Part shown: in pieces, positions 22,478 to 33,990 of the stretch
How the letters are laid out: each line of letters opens with the position of its first letter
Position numbering within the stretch: the stretch's first letter is position 1
Origin: Pollenia angustigena
Taxonomy: Eukaryota > Arthropoda > Insecta > Diptera > Polleniidae
Reading direction: 5' to 3'
Assembly (NCBI GenBank): GCA_930367215.1
Contig: OV884059.1
Span: 62,281,393-62,345,392, forward strand
DNA: 64,000 nucleotides
Program-made: the position numbers and the translations under genes
Notes under the pieces: model-generated
Told to the model about the DNA's origin: nothing
The model's database searches: none
The model's input: the letters and a program-made list of their open reading frames with translations, nothing else

Positions 22478-23437
22478 ATGTTTTGTTCTATATTAAACTG
22501 CAAAACTAGTGAAGCAAATGCTACAATGATCGATTGCTGGATATGTGATAACTTGTTTCACATAAAATGCATTGACATTCCTGGTCGTGTTGCTGACGTC
22601 CTTTCTGGTAACAGAGGTTTACGGTGGTGCTGTGCTGACTGCAAACAAATTGATATTGATTTTTATAAATTTATAAAATCGAATCGCAACAAGTTTAATG
22701 AAATAAAAAAGGAGTTTTCTGTTATTTTAAATAAGCTTGTTGAATACGAAGAAATTTTTAAAAATTTAAAATCATTGGATAAACTTTGTAAATCACCTTC
22801 TGAATCGCCAAAGCCTAAGAGGGCATCTAAACGAATCGCTGCTAAATCTAACGAAACGCCAATACAACCCGAATCTAACAAACATACTGCATCTAACAAC
22901 CAAACCGCTAAACCTGATGATACTCCAACAATTCAACAAGCATTGAACAATCAAACTGAAATAAAAAATCAAGTTGATAGTCAAATTTTAAATTTAAACC
23001 AGTCTGAGTTATCCAATGAAATGGAAACTGAAACTGATTTAAACTCTGCTTCATCATCTGTTCAACACCAAAATACTTCACAACAACGTAACATTGCCGA
23101 ACAAAGTACACAATTGAAAATCATTCCTCCAAAAAAATCTATATTTGTTTCTCGATTTGCATACGATACGTCTGAAGACCAGATCAATAGTTATATTACT
23201 AATAAACTGAAATGTGATTCAACAATTTTAATTAAAAAATTTAAGTATTCTCAACCTAGAGATATAACATCTTTTAAAATAACTGTTCCCGCTGATCTCT
23301 TCAAACAAATTTTGGATTCTAACTTCTGGCCTGATAACGCATTAGTTCGTAAGTATGAACTTAAAGAAAACCCTCGTAGAACTAGAAATAATATTGTTCA
23401 ATTGCCGCTAAATAATCCAACAAATTCAAAAAACTAA
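22478..23437 (+). CDS. LINE-C ORF1, PHD-finger protein (intact)
   Basis: The 319-residue protein is the ORF1 (RNA-binding/chaperone) product of a CR1/Jockey-group LINE. The N-terminus has a PHD-like zinc finger: C3, C8, a CWIC pair (C20, C23), FHIKC (H28, C31) and WCCADC (about 50-55), the usual C4HC3 spacing. Then comes a lysine-rich and Ser/Gln/Asn-rich low-complexity middle (about 105-215). The C-terminal part begins SIFVSRFAYDTSEDQ (about 223) and has the RRM-like/esterase-free fold expected in such ORF1s. It is open from ATG to stop with no break, unlike its ORF2 partner. The ATG is the first in frame after AT-rich upstream DNA. Function is from family resemblance, not tested here. Confidence 0.8.
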   Translation: MFCSILNCKTSEANATMIDCWICDNLFHIKCIDIPGRVADVLSGNRGLRWCCADCKQIDIDFYKFIKSNRNKFNEIKKEFSVILNKLVEYEEIFKNLKSLDKLCKSPSESPKPKRASKRIAAKSNETPIQPESNKHTASNNQTAKPDDTPTIQQALNNQTEIKNQVDSQILNLNQSELSNEMETETDLNSASSSVQHQNTSQQRNIAEQSTQLKIIPPKKSIFVSRFAYDTSEDQINSYITNKLKCDSTILIKKFKYSQPRDITSFKITVPADLFKQILDSNFWPDNALVRKYELKENPRRTRNNIVQLPLNNPTNSKN

Positions 23438-23470
23438 GTAATTTACCTGATAACCAACTGTATATCATAT

Positions 23471-24226
23471 CGAGGGTTATTTTTCAAATAGTGCTATCTG
23501 AAAAATCACAACTTTACCGGAGAGCGAAAAAACTGATTTATTCGATAACTCTAGGAGTAATAACTAAACTTTATTTTACAATGTTATTAAAAAGGAACGT
23601 CTAAATCATACATATATTAATGTTTTTTTAATTCATGATATTCGCGCTTATATGTCTGATAGCACTATTTACAAATTAAAATTTTATCGACTTGAACATT
23701 GAAATAAGCAGATAGCACTATTTGAACAAAAATAAAATGAGCTGCATGAATACTTTTTAGACTTTAATTAATTAAGTTCCACGATTTTTTATTCAGTCAG
23801 TGAACACGTTGCTATAAAAACTCCATAAATAAAAAAATATTTACTATAGACAAAAACTCATCGACAAATTTTTTGCAGTTTTTTTTTTGCAAAATTTCTA
23901 CAACGAATTTTAAAATTATATTAGTTTATTAAATCTAGACACAATTCCTAACCATTTGATGTATAATATGTCTACTTTGTAATAACACTTTTTATCATTT
24001 TATTATATGAAGTAATATTTTTTATGTAGATAGCACTTTTTTACCAAAAAAAAAAAACGTGTGTGTTAGATAGCACAAAAAATATTTATGAAAAAAAAAA
24101 CGTTTTGGGAAAAATTTTTTTTTTTCAAATTTAAATGACAGATGACCCTTCCGTAAGTGAACACATTTCTGTAAAAAAAAATTTTTTGAAAAATTTCAGA
24201 TAGCACTATTTGAAAAATAACCCTCG
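23471..24226. mobile_element. MITE with repeated AGATAGCACTATTT motif, inserted in LINE-C
   Basis: The ends are CGAGGGTTATTTTTCAAATA and its complement; the inverted match continues through gtgctatctgaa, over 30 bp. The flanks share atatc. The motif (A)GATAGCACTA(T)TT recurs inside near 23658, 23710, 24030 and 24067 as well as in both TIRs, suggesting multiple binding sites for a transposase. It lies between ORF1 and the endonuclease start of LINE-C, whose flanking sequence reads on from one side to the other. No ORF. Confidence 0.8.
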
Positions 24227-27143
24227 ATATATCAAAATGTTCGAGGTTTAAACACCAAACTATCCAAATTATATAAAGAAAGCTTCGATTTTAACTATCA
24301 TATTATAGTATTTACCGAAACATGGTTAACAGACAACGTGTTTAACATGGAAATACTATGTAACGAATATCAAATCTATAGGCGCAACAGATCTGTTTTA
24401 AGTACTGAAGATGATGCTGAGGTTTCTACTGAAGGTACTATTCGTAAGGGCGGTGGGGTACTCATTGCAGTATCCAATCGTTTTCATTCAGAACTATTAT
24501 TGTCTGATTCTACACCAGATTTGGAATTTATCAGTGTTTTAATAAAAATAAAAAATAAAAACGTCTTTATAACATGCTCATACATTCCACCTAAATCTAT
24601 AACATCTGTCTATGATGATCACTTACATGCTATAAAAAATGTTGTACTTGCAGCCAATCATATTGATTCTATTTTTGTTTTTGGTGATTTTAACTTACCA
24701 TCAGTATCTTGGAATCATTTACCTGACACACCAAACATGGTTCCAATTTATACAAATTTACATAGTGATAATTTCCTAAATGAGTTATCGGATCTCTGTC
24801 TATTTCAAATGAATTATATACAAAACAGTAAAGGCAAAATATTAGACTTAGTATTTGTCAATGATCCAACTGACTGTTCAATAAAAAGATCTAGCCCTGT
24901 AACAACTCCTGAAGATCCTTACCACCCGACTTTGGATTTAAGATGTTCTATACAGCTTGGCCCAGAGACACAAAGTGACAATGACAAAGAGAGAATATTT
25001 TGTTTCAAAAAGTCAAACTATAATATGCTTAACAATGTTATTATTAATACAAACTGGCAAGTCCTGCTATATTTGTCTAATACCAGCCATTTGGCTATTG
25101 ATTTAATGATCGATACTTTTTATAAAACTCTTTTTGATATTATGGATAAATGTGTGCCAAAAAATGTAACTCACAAACAATCTTGTCCCCCTTGGAGCTC
25201 CAAACAACTATCAAAACTTAAAAATAAGAAGAAAAAACTCAAAAAACACAAACAATCTAATTCACTTATTGATTTTGGAAATTACTCAATTTGCCGTGCG
25301 GAATATAATTTGCTCAACACATCGCTGTACAACAACTATATAAATAATCTTAAAAACGATTTCAAAGTTAATCCTAAATCTTTTTATAATTTTGTGAATT
25401 CCAAAAGAAGATGCCTAGAATTTCCACCTGCTATGAAATTTGAAGGTCAAGAATCTGATGATGCTGCTACCATAAGCAACATGTTTGCTGATTTTTTTGC
25501 TCAAACCTATACTGATGTCAAATATAACCTATCTGATAATTATCCATATCCTCTGCGTTCAACAAATCAAATATGTTTTCCCTCCATTGAACATTCACTG
25601 ATTTCTCAAAACTTAAACAATTTTAAAATATCTTTTAATCATGGACCTGATGGAGTTCCAAGTTGCATATTAAATAAATGTGCCGAAAGTCTTCCCACCC
25701 CTTTATCGTACATATTTAACATTTCAATCAAGCACGGTTATTTTCCTAAGCTTTGGAGAAAATCGTATATAATACCATTATTTAAATCTGGATCTAAGTC
25801 GAATGTGATAAATTATAGGGGCATTGCCAAACTTAGTGCTATTCCAAAAGTTTTCGAAAAAATTGTTACAGATTTTTTCTGTCATCAAGTAAAATCTACA
25901 TTATCACCTTTTCAGCATGGCTTTCGTAAAGGTTGCTCAACAACTACTAACCTTTTGAATCTTACAACACATGTTAATCGAGGATTTGTTAAGGGACAAC
26001 AAACGGATGCGGTCTACACTGACTTCAGTAAAGCTTTTGATAAAGTCAATCATAACCTTCTTCTCTGTAAACTGGACTCACTTGGTCTTAATTCGAATAG
26101 CCTTAATTGGATCAAAACATACCTTTGTGATCGAACACAGACTGTCCGATTTAAAAATAAATCTTCTAAGATCATACATGTTATTTCTGGAGTACCTCGA
26201 GGAAGCCATCTTGGACCTATTCTTTTTAGCTTGTTTATTAATGATCTTCCAACAATAATAAAATACTGTAACATTTTATTGTACGCTGATGATGTCAAAA
26301 TTTACTTTAGCTATAAAAACCCATACGAACATATTTTTCTTCAAAACGATCTGGATAATTTTTATCAGTGGTGTAAAGCTAATCTTATGGATCTTAATCT
26401 AAAAAAGTGCAAATATATGCGATTCTTTAGGAGGAACTGCGTTAATGTTCATTACGTTCTAGGAGAGCATAAACTGGATCTAGTTGATGTTTTTCTTGAT
26501 CTTGGAGTTTTACTCGATCAAAAACTGAGTTTTGTTCCACATATTCATATGACCGTCAATAAAGCCAGAGGTGTTCTTGCCTTCATCAAACGATGGGCAA
26601 AGGAGTTTACCGATTCCGATATTACAAAACAGCTATATACCTCGCTTGTAAGACCGATCCTTGGATATGGATCCGTAATTTGGGACCCGCAATACAACGT
26701 ATATAGTAACCATATCGAATCTGTTCAAAAACAATTTCTTCTGTTTTGTCTGCGAGGTTTACAAATCTACCATCATATCCAAGTAGACTTAGTCTAATTA
26801 AACTACCAACTTTAAAAACCGAAGAATTATGCTAAATGTATCCTTTATGTTCAATATAATCAATGGCGATATTTCATCAGAGTTTCTTTTGGAAAATATT
26901 ACTTTCAATGTCCCTCAAAGACCTACTCGTTACTTTTGCCCCATAGCATTACCATTTTTTCGCTGCAATTACGCTAATGCTGATCCATGGCAGAGAGTTG
27001 GAAAAGATTTTAATGACTTGTATAAATTAATTGATTTCTCATTAACCTCTACAATTGTAAATCGAAACATAATAATTTATTTAAACACTTTTATGTCACA
27101 TTTTATAGTCTGTAAGGATGTAATCCATAGACTTAATAAATAA
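24227..27143 (+). pseudogene. LINE-C ORF2, endonuclease/reverse transcriptase, frameshifted at the end
   Basis: The frame opens right after the MITE with QNVRGLNTKLS and FTETWL, the N-terminal endonuclease motifs, so the original start codon was displaced. It continues open to 26797: FGDFNLPSVSW (EN), then RT motifs HGPDGVPS, YRGI, YTDFSKAFDKVNH (near 26020), SGVPRGSHLGP and YADD (near 26285). The usual PQG is PRG here, an odd change. After GLQIYHH the frame shifts (near 26780) to SRLSLIKLPTLKTEEL and again (near 26825) to LNVSFMFNIINGDI, ending DVIHRLNK at 27143. These are the normal C-terminal blocks, so only two small indels separate it from a full ORF2. Confidence 0.85.
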
Positions 27144-27155
27144 AAAAAAAAAAAA

Positions 27156-27961
27156 AGAGTAATTTTTGTGGATTCAGTATTTCGGTTATAACTCTGCCAT
27201 TTTTCAACCGATTTGGCAGATTTATATACCGACGTGTTGAAGAAGAAATTAACCATTTACTTTAGTTATAAAGCTTGGACTCGGGGAGATCTATGGTTCC
27301 CGAAAGTTGGGTATTTAAAAAAAAAAAATTTAATTTTGGTCATAACTTTTTTGTATCTGAACCGATTTTCCCGAGTTTTTTATAAAATATGTTCTACAAA
27401 AAATTTCCGATATTTTGATATATAAGTCATATCCATAGGACATATAACAGCCCTTAAATTTATTTATTTTTATAAAATTTTAAATTTTTTTGTACGGGAG
27501 GTACCACGCCCACTTCTCCAATCCCGCCCACATTTTGTAGGATGGTGTGTATTGGCAACCTAAATGTGTGTACCTAATTTGGAAACTTTGGCTCTTGCCG
27601 TTCTCAAGATATACAGAAATAAAAAAAATACAACAACAACAAGGGATTTTTGGAAAAATTTAGAGGTAGTCGTGGTTTTTTGCTCATATCTCCGTCATTT
27701 TTGGACCGATCAGAATTTCAATAACAAACTTAAACGGAGTATATATGAAATAAATATACATCAACCTAGTCCACATCATTTTTGGGGTTTTCGGAAAACC
27801 CATTTCAACATACACACGGACAGACGGACAACCGGATTTAAACTTCGCTTTTCATAAGGACCCAGAATATATAACTTTATAGGGTGAAGGATCAATATTG
27901 TGGAACATACAAACGGAATGACAAAGTTATATATACCCTCTTACCTTCGGTGAAGGGTATA
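27156..27961 (+). repeat. Fly short interspersed repeat, type 2, copy 2
   Basis: It begins gagtaatttttgtggattca directly after the LINE-C poly(A) and ends ttaccttcggtgaagggtat. Order and landmarks match 19925-20750, but its first 200 bp match the truncated copy at 20751 best. No ORF. Confidence 0.75.
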
Positions 27962-28168
27962 AAAAACAAATAAATTATTTTGACATTACATGTGTAAATA
28001 AAGAAAACTCTCCCTAATGAACATAAATGGTACTTATTATACTATGGTTTTACTCAAATCAATCTCATTTTCGGATTATTTCAAGTACGAAATCTGGATT
28101 GAATATGGATAATTTAAGTATTTTGCGATTGAAAATCCGTACTTAAATCAATCTTTCTGTACTTGATT

Positions 28169-29719
28169 CAGGGATGATAAAGTTAGTACAATTGTCCTTT
28201 TTTCAGTACTATTAGCATTGCAAAAGTACTGAAGTACTCCAATAACATGTTTAGTACAATTTAAAAATTTCAAACATTTAACATTGAAGTATTTTGGTCT
28301 AGGGTTGGAGAATTGAAACATACATTTAATGATCTTATGTTTCCAGATATCAGTAGAATCGCCAAAGGAATACCATCTATACCCCCTTCGTCGGTGAATG
28401 TGAAACATATTTTTCCCACCATAAATTAATTAAAACAAAGCAAAGAAATCTCCTTTATGTTAATACTGTATCTTTTTTATTTCAGACAAAATATTAACTA
28501 CAGTTTAATGAATCTTGTTGCTTTAGTCTTTAATTAACAAAAAACTTATCGTGACTTTAATTTAGACCCAAGTGTTTTTATAAATAATTGTTTTTATCAA
28601 GTTTTATGTCTCAAACTTAAAAAAAATATATGATAAATACGCCTTTTCTAATTTAAAGTATTGTTATGTAGAAATTTATCAAAAAACTAATTTTCTACAT
28701 CATCGGACTTTGATCTCCTTGAAAAATAAAAAAAAACGACTATTTTGTTCCTTATTATACCTGTGTCCAAATCACGGCATTTGAATTGTATTGTAATTTC
28801 GTCCGATATCGAATACCGTAATTTGGCCCTTGGTTTTTATAAGATTTTCTATGCATGTGTACTTAGTATAAACGATACTTTATATAGGATTCAGACGAAT
28901 ACTTTTTGCTTGTAAAAGGGCTTTTAGCAGGATACCAAGAAACTTACTTTCTAAAACAATAGTGGTATTCACACCGAACTTGTTAATTTGTTACTCGGTA
29001 GTTTGTTAATTTGTTAAAGTTACCAACTGTGAACGTTGGTAATCAAACAACTGATTTATTGTTCTGACACAATTTATTATTCTGGAAAAAATAAAACATG
29101 CCATGAGAAAGTGTAAAAAAACAATTGTCAAACATTTAATTACTCATGCTTTGACACAAATAACGTTTACTGACGGTAAGTAGTGAGTTACCAACTAACA
29201 ACTATTTTATCAGGGGTGCCGTGTCGTTAATTTGTTAAATGTTAATACGGTAGCGCGTTAAATATACAAAAACAAAATGCGTGTAAAAAAGTAACGATTA
29301 ACGACTAACAAACTAACAAGCTCGGTGTGAATTCAGCTAATATCTTTTGGACTTGTTACTCTGATAAGCATATTTTTTCCCTGCTCCACTATCATCTTTT
29401 AAAAAATAGCTTAAAAGTCTTCGTCTAAAATTTATTTTTTGGTTAATTATTTTTGTAAATTGCCAAATGAATATTACAAATATAAATGTATGGTAAAAGT
29501 GGATTTCAATGTACATATGTAAGTACGTACATTTCTGTTATTCTAAAAAAAGGCCCTATGCTCCTTATAGGAGCCAAAGAAACCAATGTATGTATGTGTA
29601 TATCTATGTATAAATAGAACAATTAAAAAATATATTGGTGTTTTAGTACAGTTAGGGTCTAAAACGTACAATATTTTATCTAATTAAGTACAATTTTAAA
29701 ATTTCATTTATCATCCCTG
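28169..29719. mobile_element. hAT-like element with perfect 8-bp target duplication
   Basis: The ends are CAGGGATGATAAAGTTAGTA at the left and the complement of CAGGGATGATAAATGAAATT at the right. They are flanked by identical acttgatt at 28161-28168 and 29720-29727. The interior (1.55 kb) has only short ORFs and no recognisable transposase. Inside, acaagttaac-type ttgttaatttgttaactc phrases near 28980-29310 are inverted on the two sides. It interrupts an older dispersed repeat whose phrases resume on the far side. Confidence 0.88.
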
Positions 29720-29823
29720 ACTTGATTCAAGAAAATCCGTACTCACCGTACTATCAATACCACTTCGGATTGATTTGAGTACGTTTGGATTGATTTTTCT
29801 TTTGAGTGTATATTCTTAAATAA

Positions 29824-30099
29824 ATCTGTGTTCATACGGCTCATGTCTCTTATTGACATGATTGCTAGTTTATAGGCGAGAGGGACGAGGGGAAAAGAAA
29901 CGAGTACACAGATGCACGTACTGTCTTTACGTTTTGCTTTCTTATTCGTTGTTTAATTTTGTTTTTGTTTTCAATATCAAAAAGCACACATGCATACGCA
30001 CGTCGTCAACATGACTTGAATCATTTGAACGACAACTCATGTTCAAAGAAGAAAAAGGAAGAATCTTGTCAATAAGACATGAGCCGTATGAACTCAGAC
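29824..30099. mobile_element. Foldback MITE, family B, copy 1
   Basis: The ends are gttcatacggctcatgtct...ttattgacatg and cttgtcaataagacatgagc-cgtatgaac. Internal blocks are ggcgagagggacgagg, gaaacgagtacacagatg and gaatcatttgaacg. The same blocks appear in inverted order at 41125-41396, so both are copies of one family, about 275 bp long. No ORF. Confidence 0.75.
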
Positions 30100-30470
30100 T
30101 TAATGTATATGTATATATAGGTTTTTTTAAGAAAATTGATTACGGAAGTAATGTTGTTCAGGGTTGGCTTCGAGATTAGTTCTAAAGGGTTATTGCTTTT
30201 AAAAGTCTGTTGTTTAATGTTATTCTATTGGGGACAGTGGGATAGTAAATGTTCTTGTGATGAAGGGAGGGTGATGTTACAGTTACATGTAGGGATATTA
30301 GGTATGTTCAACAGCAAGCCATGTGGAAAATTTGTGTCTCCCAAACGGACCCTTAGGAATTTAGTGAAGTCTATCCTATTCATTATATTGATGCAATGGC
30401 CCGGTACCCATATAAGAGATAAACGATTTTGTTTCGCTATTAGTGTGCTTCTTATGGTCAATACTATGGT
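30100..30470 (-). pseudogene. RNase H-domain remnant of an I/R1/LOA-type LINE
   Basis: The minus strand reads LSLIWVPGH near its start, the signature of the RNase H domain found in I, R1 and LOA group LINEs (and other elements). It goes on to a Cys/His segment CNCNITLPSSQEHLLSHCP, which looks like the C-x-C...HLL..CP zinc motif after that domain. A stop follows at about 30225, then NNIKQQTF...SVINFLKKT, a usual terminal block. No EN or RT part remains. The plus-strand ORF over the same bases is its antisense shadow. Family placement is inference from these few motifs. Confidence 0.5.
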
Positions 30471-30479
30471 ATTTATTTC

Positions 30480-31250
30480 ATAAATTTATCCAATTTGTTT
30501 GCTAAGTGTTTAGCTATAATTTAATTTTATAAGTGTAAACATATAATTTATTTCACTTTTATAAGCAATCCCATTAAATCATTTTCCAGCCTTTGACGAC
30601 CTCCATTAGCACTTCGTCTGTTATACATTAATACTACGTACATTTTTGCATTTTTATCAATAATTAAAATAAAATGAATGAGAATTTTAAGCAAACCCAC
30701 GAAATATGTATGTAATTGAAAAGCATTAAACTATTGTAGAGAACAAAACAACCATAATGTTGTTGTTCTTAAACATATTATTTTAAAATTACACATACAA
30801 TGTTTTAAAATATTATAACTACAAACATTTTTGGAGACAACCACAATATGGTTATGGATTCTGGATGGATGAATTACACCATAATATAGTTGCCGGTGAC
30901 AAAAATAGGTAATATAACCATTATATGTTTAAGTGTATGTTTGTAGCGTTATTTTATTAAAAAATATAATATTTTTAAAGTTGTAAATTGTTATATTTTT
31001 TATTTAAAAATTTGTTTTAACTCATGAACTTATGCCGAACAAAATTAACAAACAAAATATAATATTGTTAAATTCAACCATATTTGAAGTTTCAAGGGAG
31101 GTAAACATTTTATTGTTAAATAGAAACAAAATATTAACAATCGTGAATAAAGTAATCTTAAAAATAAAAAAAAAACAATAGATTTTTCATTGCAGGGACC
31201 AAAATATGATTTTTTTAACCATACTTCAACCATGTTTATCTCTGTGTGTA
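30480..31250. repeat. Degenerate AACCATAAT-type dispersed repeat
   Basis: ccaatttgtttgctaagtgt followed by agctataattta resembles 2855-2880. Phrases accataat, aatatggtta and aaccatacttcaaccatg recur, as at 2570-2850 and 42870-42900. An end-like acacagagataaacatggtt (minus strand, near 31240) resembles cacgcagaaaaaaacatggt near 705. No gene is seen. Confidence 0.35.
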
Positions 31251-32102
31251 CTCTTTACACAGGGTCTCCACCTGAGATAAGATATAAGATTTTTATCATG
31301 TATGTTCTGTAAATCACAAGATTTAAAATCACTTGTGATTTTGAAATCACAACTGAGATTAATGGGTGTTTTGAAAACCACAAAAGTTTTTACTTAGTAA
31401 AAAATGATTTCGAGGTTGATTTCGCATATTGTGTTGAACTATTTGTTCCCCATGGTATAAAATTGTATGAACTGTGGTTGGCATATGTCTCCAAGAGTAT
31501 TTTTTGTTATAAAGAATTGCTGTTTCATTTGCATACTGGCCAAATTTTTTTGCATTTATCTTTCTGCTACATGATATAACTTGTAAAATGATCTGGAATC
31601 GTCTTATTAATTCAAAATGTACTCCTGTGATAGATGCTGCAGCTTTTGGATCGGAAAAGAATATCCTTGCAGTGTTTCCATCATTTGAATTTCCGTCTTC
31701 TTCTTTTGGCTGATCAATTATAAGGCCTAGGTGAAGGTATTTTTCTTGAATTTGTTTTTTTGTTTGCTTCCACAATTTCTTTGTTTTTTCTCACTATTTC
31801 GCCTAACGGGCCAAATTCCAAATCATAGCCCAATTTAAGAATATGCTCCATAAAACGAATTCTGGTATGAAGAGGGGACATTCCAAATTCGTATGCTTCA
31901 TTGAAACTATTGTCTTGTGATGGGGGTTGGCTTAATTGACTTGATGTTTTTTGGCATATGGTACAGCTTGACGAAGACTTTGTTTCGGTTAATGCTTGTG
32001 CAACTTTTCCATTGATCATTGTAAGGAACATTTGAAAATTAATTTCAATGCATTGGTCATCAAATTTAAATATTGCCGGTTGAAGTTCTTTAATTTGATG
32101 AT

Positions 32103-33908
32103 TTGGCAAGGTCTTCGTGTGCCAAAGTACTTAGACGGGAAAAAACTCTTCACGAGCAACGTCTTCGTGCTGAAGTTCTTGCTGCTCCCCGGGGTAGTAA
32201 AAGCTTCTGGTCATTCGTTAAAAGAGTAAGGGTTAATGCTAGTTCTTCAATACCAACTCTTTTAAAGGATGGCCGATCATTCACGGACCCGGTTGATAAG
32301 GCTAATTGTTTTGCCGAATTATTTGCTAATAATTCTTACCTACCAGATAGCAATCAACCACTACCCGAACTCGAAAAAGTATCCGTAACTATGCCTAGAA
32401 TATTTTTTCGGGGTCGAGCTGTTAAAAGGGTTCTTGCGGATCTCGACATAAACAAGTCTCCTGGGCCGGATGGTATACCTTCAGTGCTCTTCGACGCTAG
32501 CTCGTCCCTTAGCAAATCTTTTCAGCACTTTATACCGTGCCGCGGAATTTCCAGTTTGCTGGAAAGTTGCTAACGTAACGCCAATTCCTAAAAAGGGAAC
32601 CGCTAATAACCCTGAAAATTACCGCCCAATTGCAATTTGTTCGGCACTTTCCAAAGTTATGGAGAGTATGGTAAATTACCATCTTGTCAAATATTTAGAA
32701 TCAAACTACCTACTAAGCGACCGCCAGTATGGCTTTCGTAGAGGTCGCTCTACTGGAGACTTACTAGCTCTGTTATCGGAAAAATGGTGCCATTCCATTC
32801 ACCATTTTGGCGAAAGTAAGGTAATTGCTTTGGATATTTCTAAGGCGTTTGACAGAGTCTGGCATGGTGCACTCTTGTCAAAACTTGCTGCATTTGGTGT
32901 CGGTGATAATTTCTCTCCATTTATATCGAGTCTTCTCAGAGATCGCACTATACGAGTTGTTATAGATGGGGTTTCGTCAAACGAGTTCAAGATTCATTCA
33001 GGGGTGCCGCAGGGCTCCGTTCTTTCTCCTACTCTATTTCTTATCTTTCTAAACGACCTCCTTTGTCAAACTTACAATCCTATCTACTCTTTTGCAGATG
33101 ACAGCAACCTTTGCAACTCGTTCTCATTCGAATGTAGACCAAGCGTATCCGATGTCGCTGCTATGAGGCAGAATATGAATGATACGCTTGGCCGAGACCT
33201 TGACATAATCTCGGAATGGGGTCGTGCGAATAGGGTCGATTTTAATGCCCGAAAAACCCAATGTTGCGTGCTGACGCATAAGCGACAAATCAAGGTGCCT
33301 CATCTGTACACATGGGTGGTATAATTATTGAGGAATCAGAATCTCTTGATGTTCTGGGCATGAGGATACAATGTGATGTCCGATGGACAGAACATATATT
33401 CAAGGTGTCGAAAGAAGCATTCAAGTGCCTCGGTTTTCTAAGACGGTGTGAGATATACTTCACTCCATCTGATCTCCTTACTATTTATACCACCTATATC
33501 CGACCGCGTATGGAATACAACTCTCATTTGTGGGCCGGTGCTTCAAAGTCTATTTTGGAGCTTCTCGACCGCGTGCAGGAGAGGGCGAAGGTTCTCATTG
33601 GTGACAGTAGGGTATCCAATTCTATTGACTCCCTCGAGCACCGTCGCAATGTGGGTTGTATTTGTCTGTTTTATCGTTACTACAATGGGATGTGTTCTGA
33701 CGAAATTAGGGATCTGGTTCCCGAAACCCGTACGTTTGTTCGTAATACACGTTTTTCCTCAAGAGCCCATAATTATGTGGTCGATTGGCAGGTGAATCGT
33801 ACAACGCATTACAGAGAGAATTCATTTTCTTCCCGCACAGTTCGTATGTGGAATAACCTTCACAAACACTACTCCCTCTATCCTCCTTCCCACAACCTAT
33901 TTTCCTAG
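32103..33908 (+). pseudogene. LINE-A reverse transcriptase, truncated and frameshifted
   Basis: This is the RT of LINE-A from MARSSCAKVL onward, lacking the endonuclease. Three lesions separate it from copy 1. Near 32479 about 15 bases (gcactggtcttgaag) are replaced by one, shifting frame just after SPGPDGIP. Near 33287 a CG dinucleotide is lost in the ACKR-like HKR segment, shifting frame again. Near 33858, 54 bases (18 codons, PAEVFPL...) are lost in frame. Motifs LDISKAFDRVWH, GVPQGSVLSP and FADD remain in the middle frame. Confidence 0.88.
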
Positions 33909-33990
33909 TTCCAACACAATGCAATGCATTAGTAGGGGTCATCCCCTGAGTGCTGGTCCTAACAGTAAAAAAAAAAAAAAAAAAAAAAAC
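32103..33990 (+). mobile_element. LINE-A copy 2, 5'-truncated
   Basis: It is about 97 percent identical by eye to the 3' two thirds of copy 1 and begins at its residue 52 of the RT part (tggcaaggtcttcgtgtgcc). It ends ctaacagt plus a poly(A) tract at 33967-33990. It is inserted into the Transib-like gene in opposite orientation. The flanks (aatttgatgatt / cagtcagtatca) show no target duplication, so the insertion seems to have deleted target DNA. Confidence 0.88.

Larger units (their letters stand above)
22310..27155 (+). mobile_element. LINE-C, CR1-like non-LTR retrotransposon
   Basis: The order is 5' region, PHD-type ORF1, a MITE insertion (23471-24226), EN-RT ORF2 with two frameshifts near its end, and a poly(A) run at 27141-27155. 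The 5' boundary just after the ctaagcaataat repeat is approximate. A type-2 fly repeat follows immediately after the A-tail. Confidence 0.85.

Noticed and set aside
22663..23111. Minus-strand ORFs over LINE-C ORF1
   Set aside because: Shadows of the intact PHD-type ORF1 on the other strand.
30136..30483. A 115-codon plus-strand ORF
   Set aside because: It is the antisense of the minus-strand RNase H remnant, which has the recognisable motifs.
31256..31275. cacagggtctccacctga as a Transib terminal heptamer end
   Set aside because: No matching inverted partner was found beyond 34.7 kb, so it cannot be called an element end.
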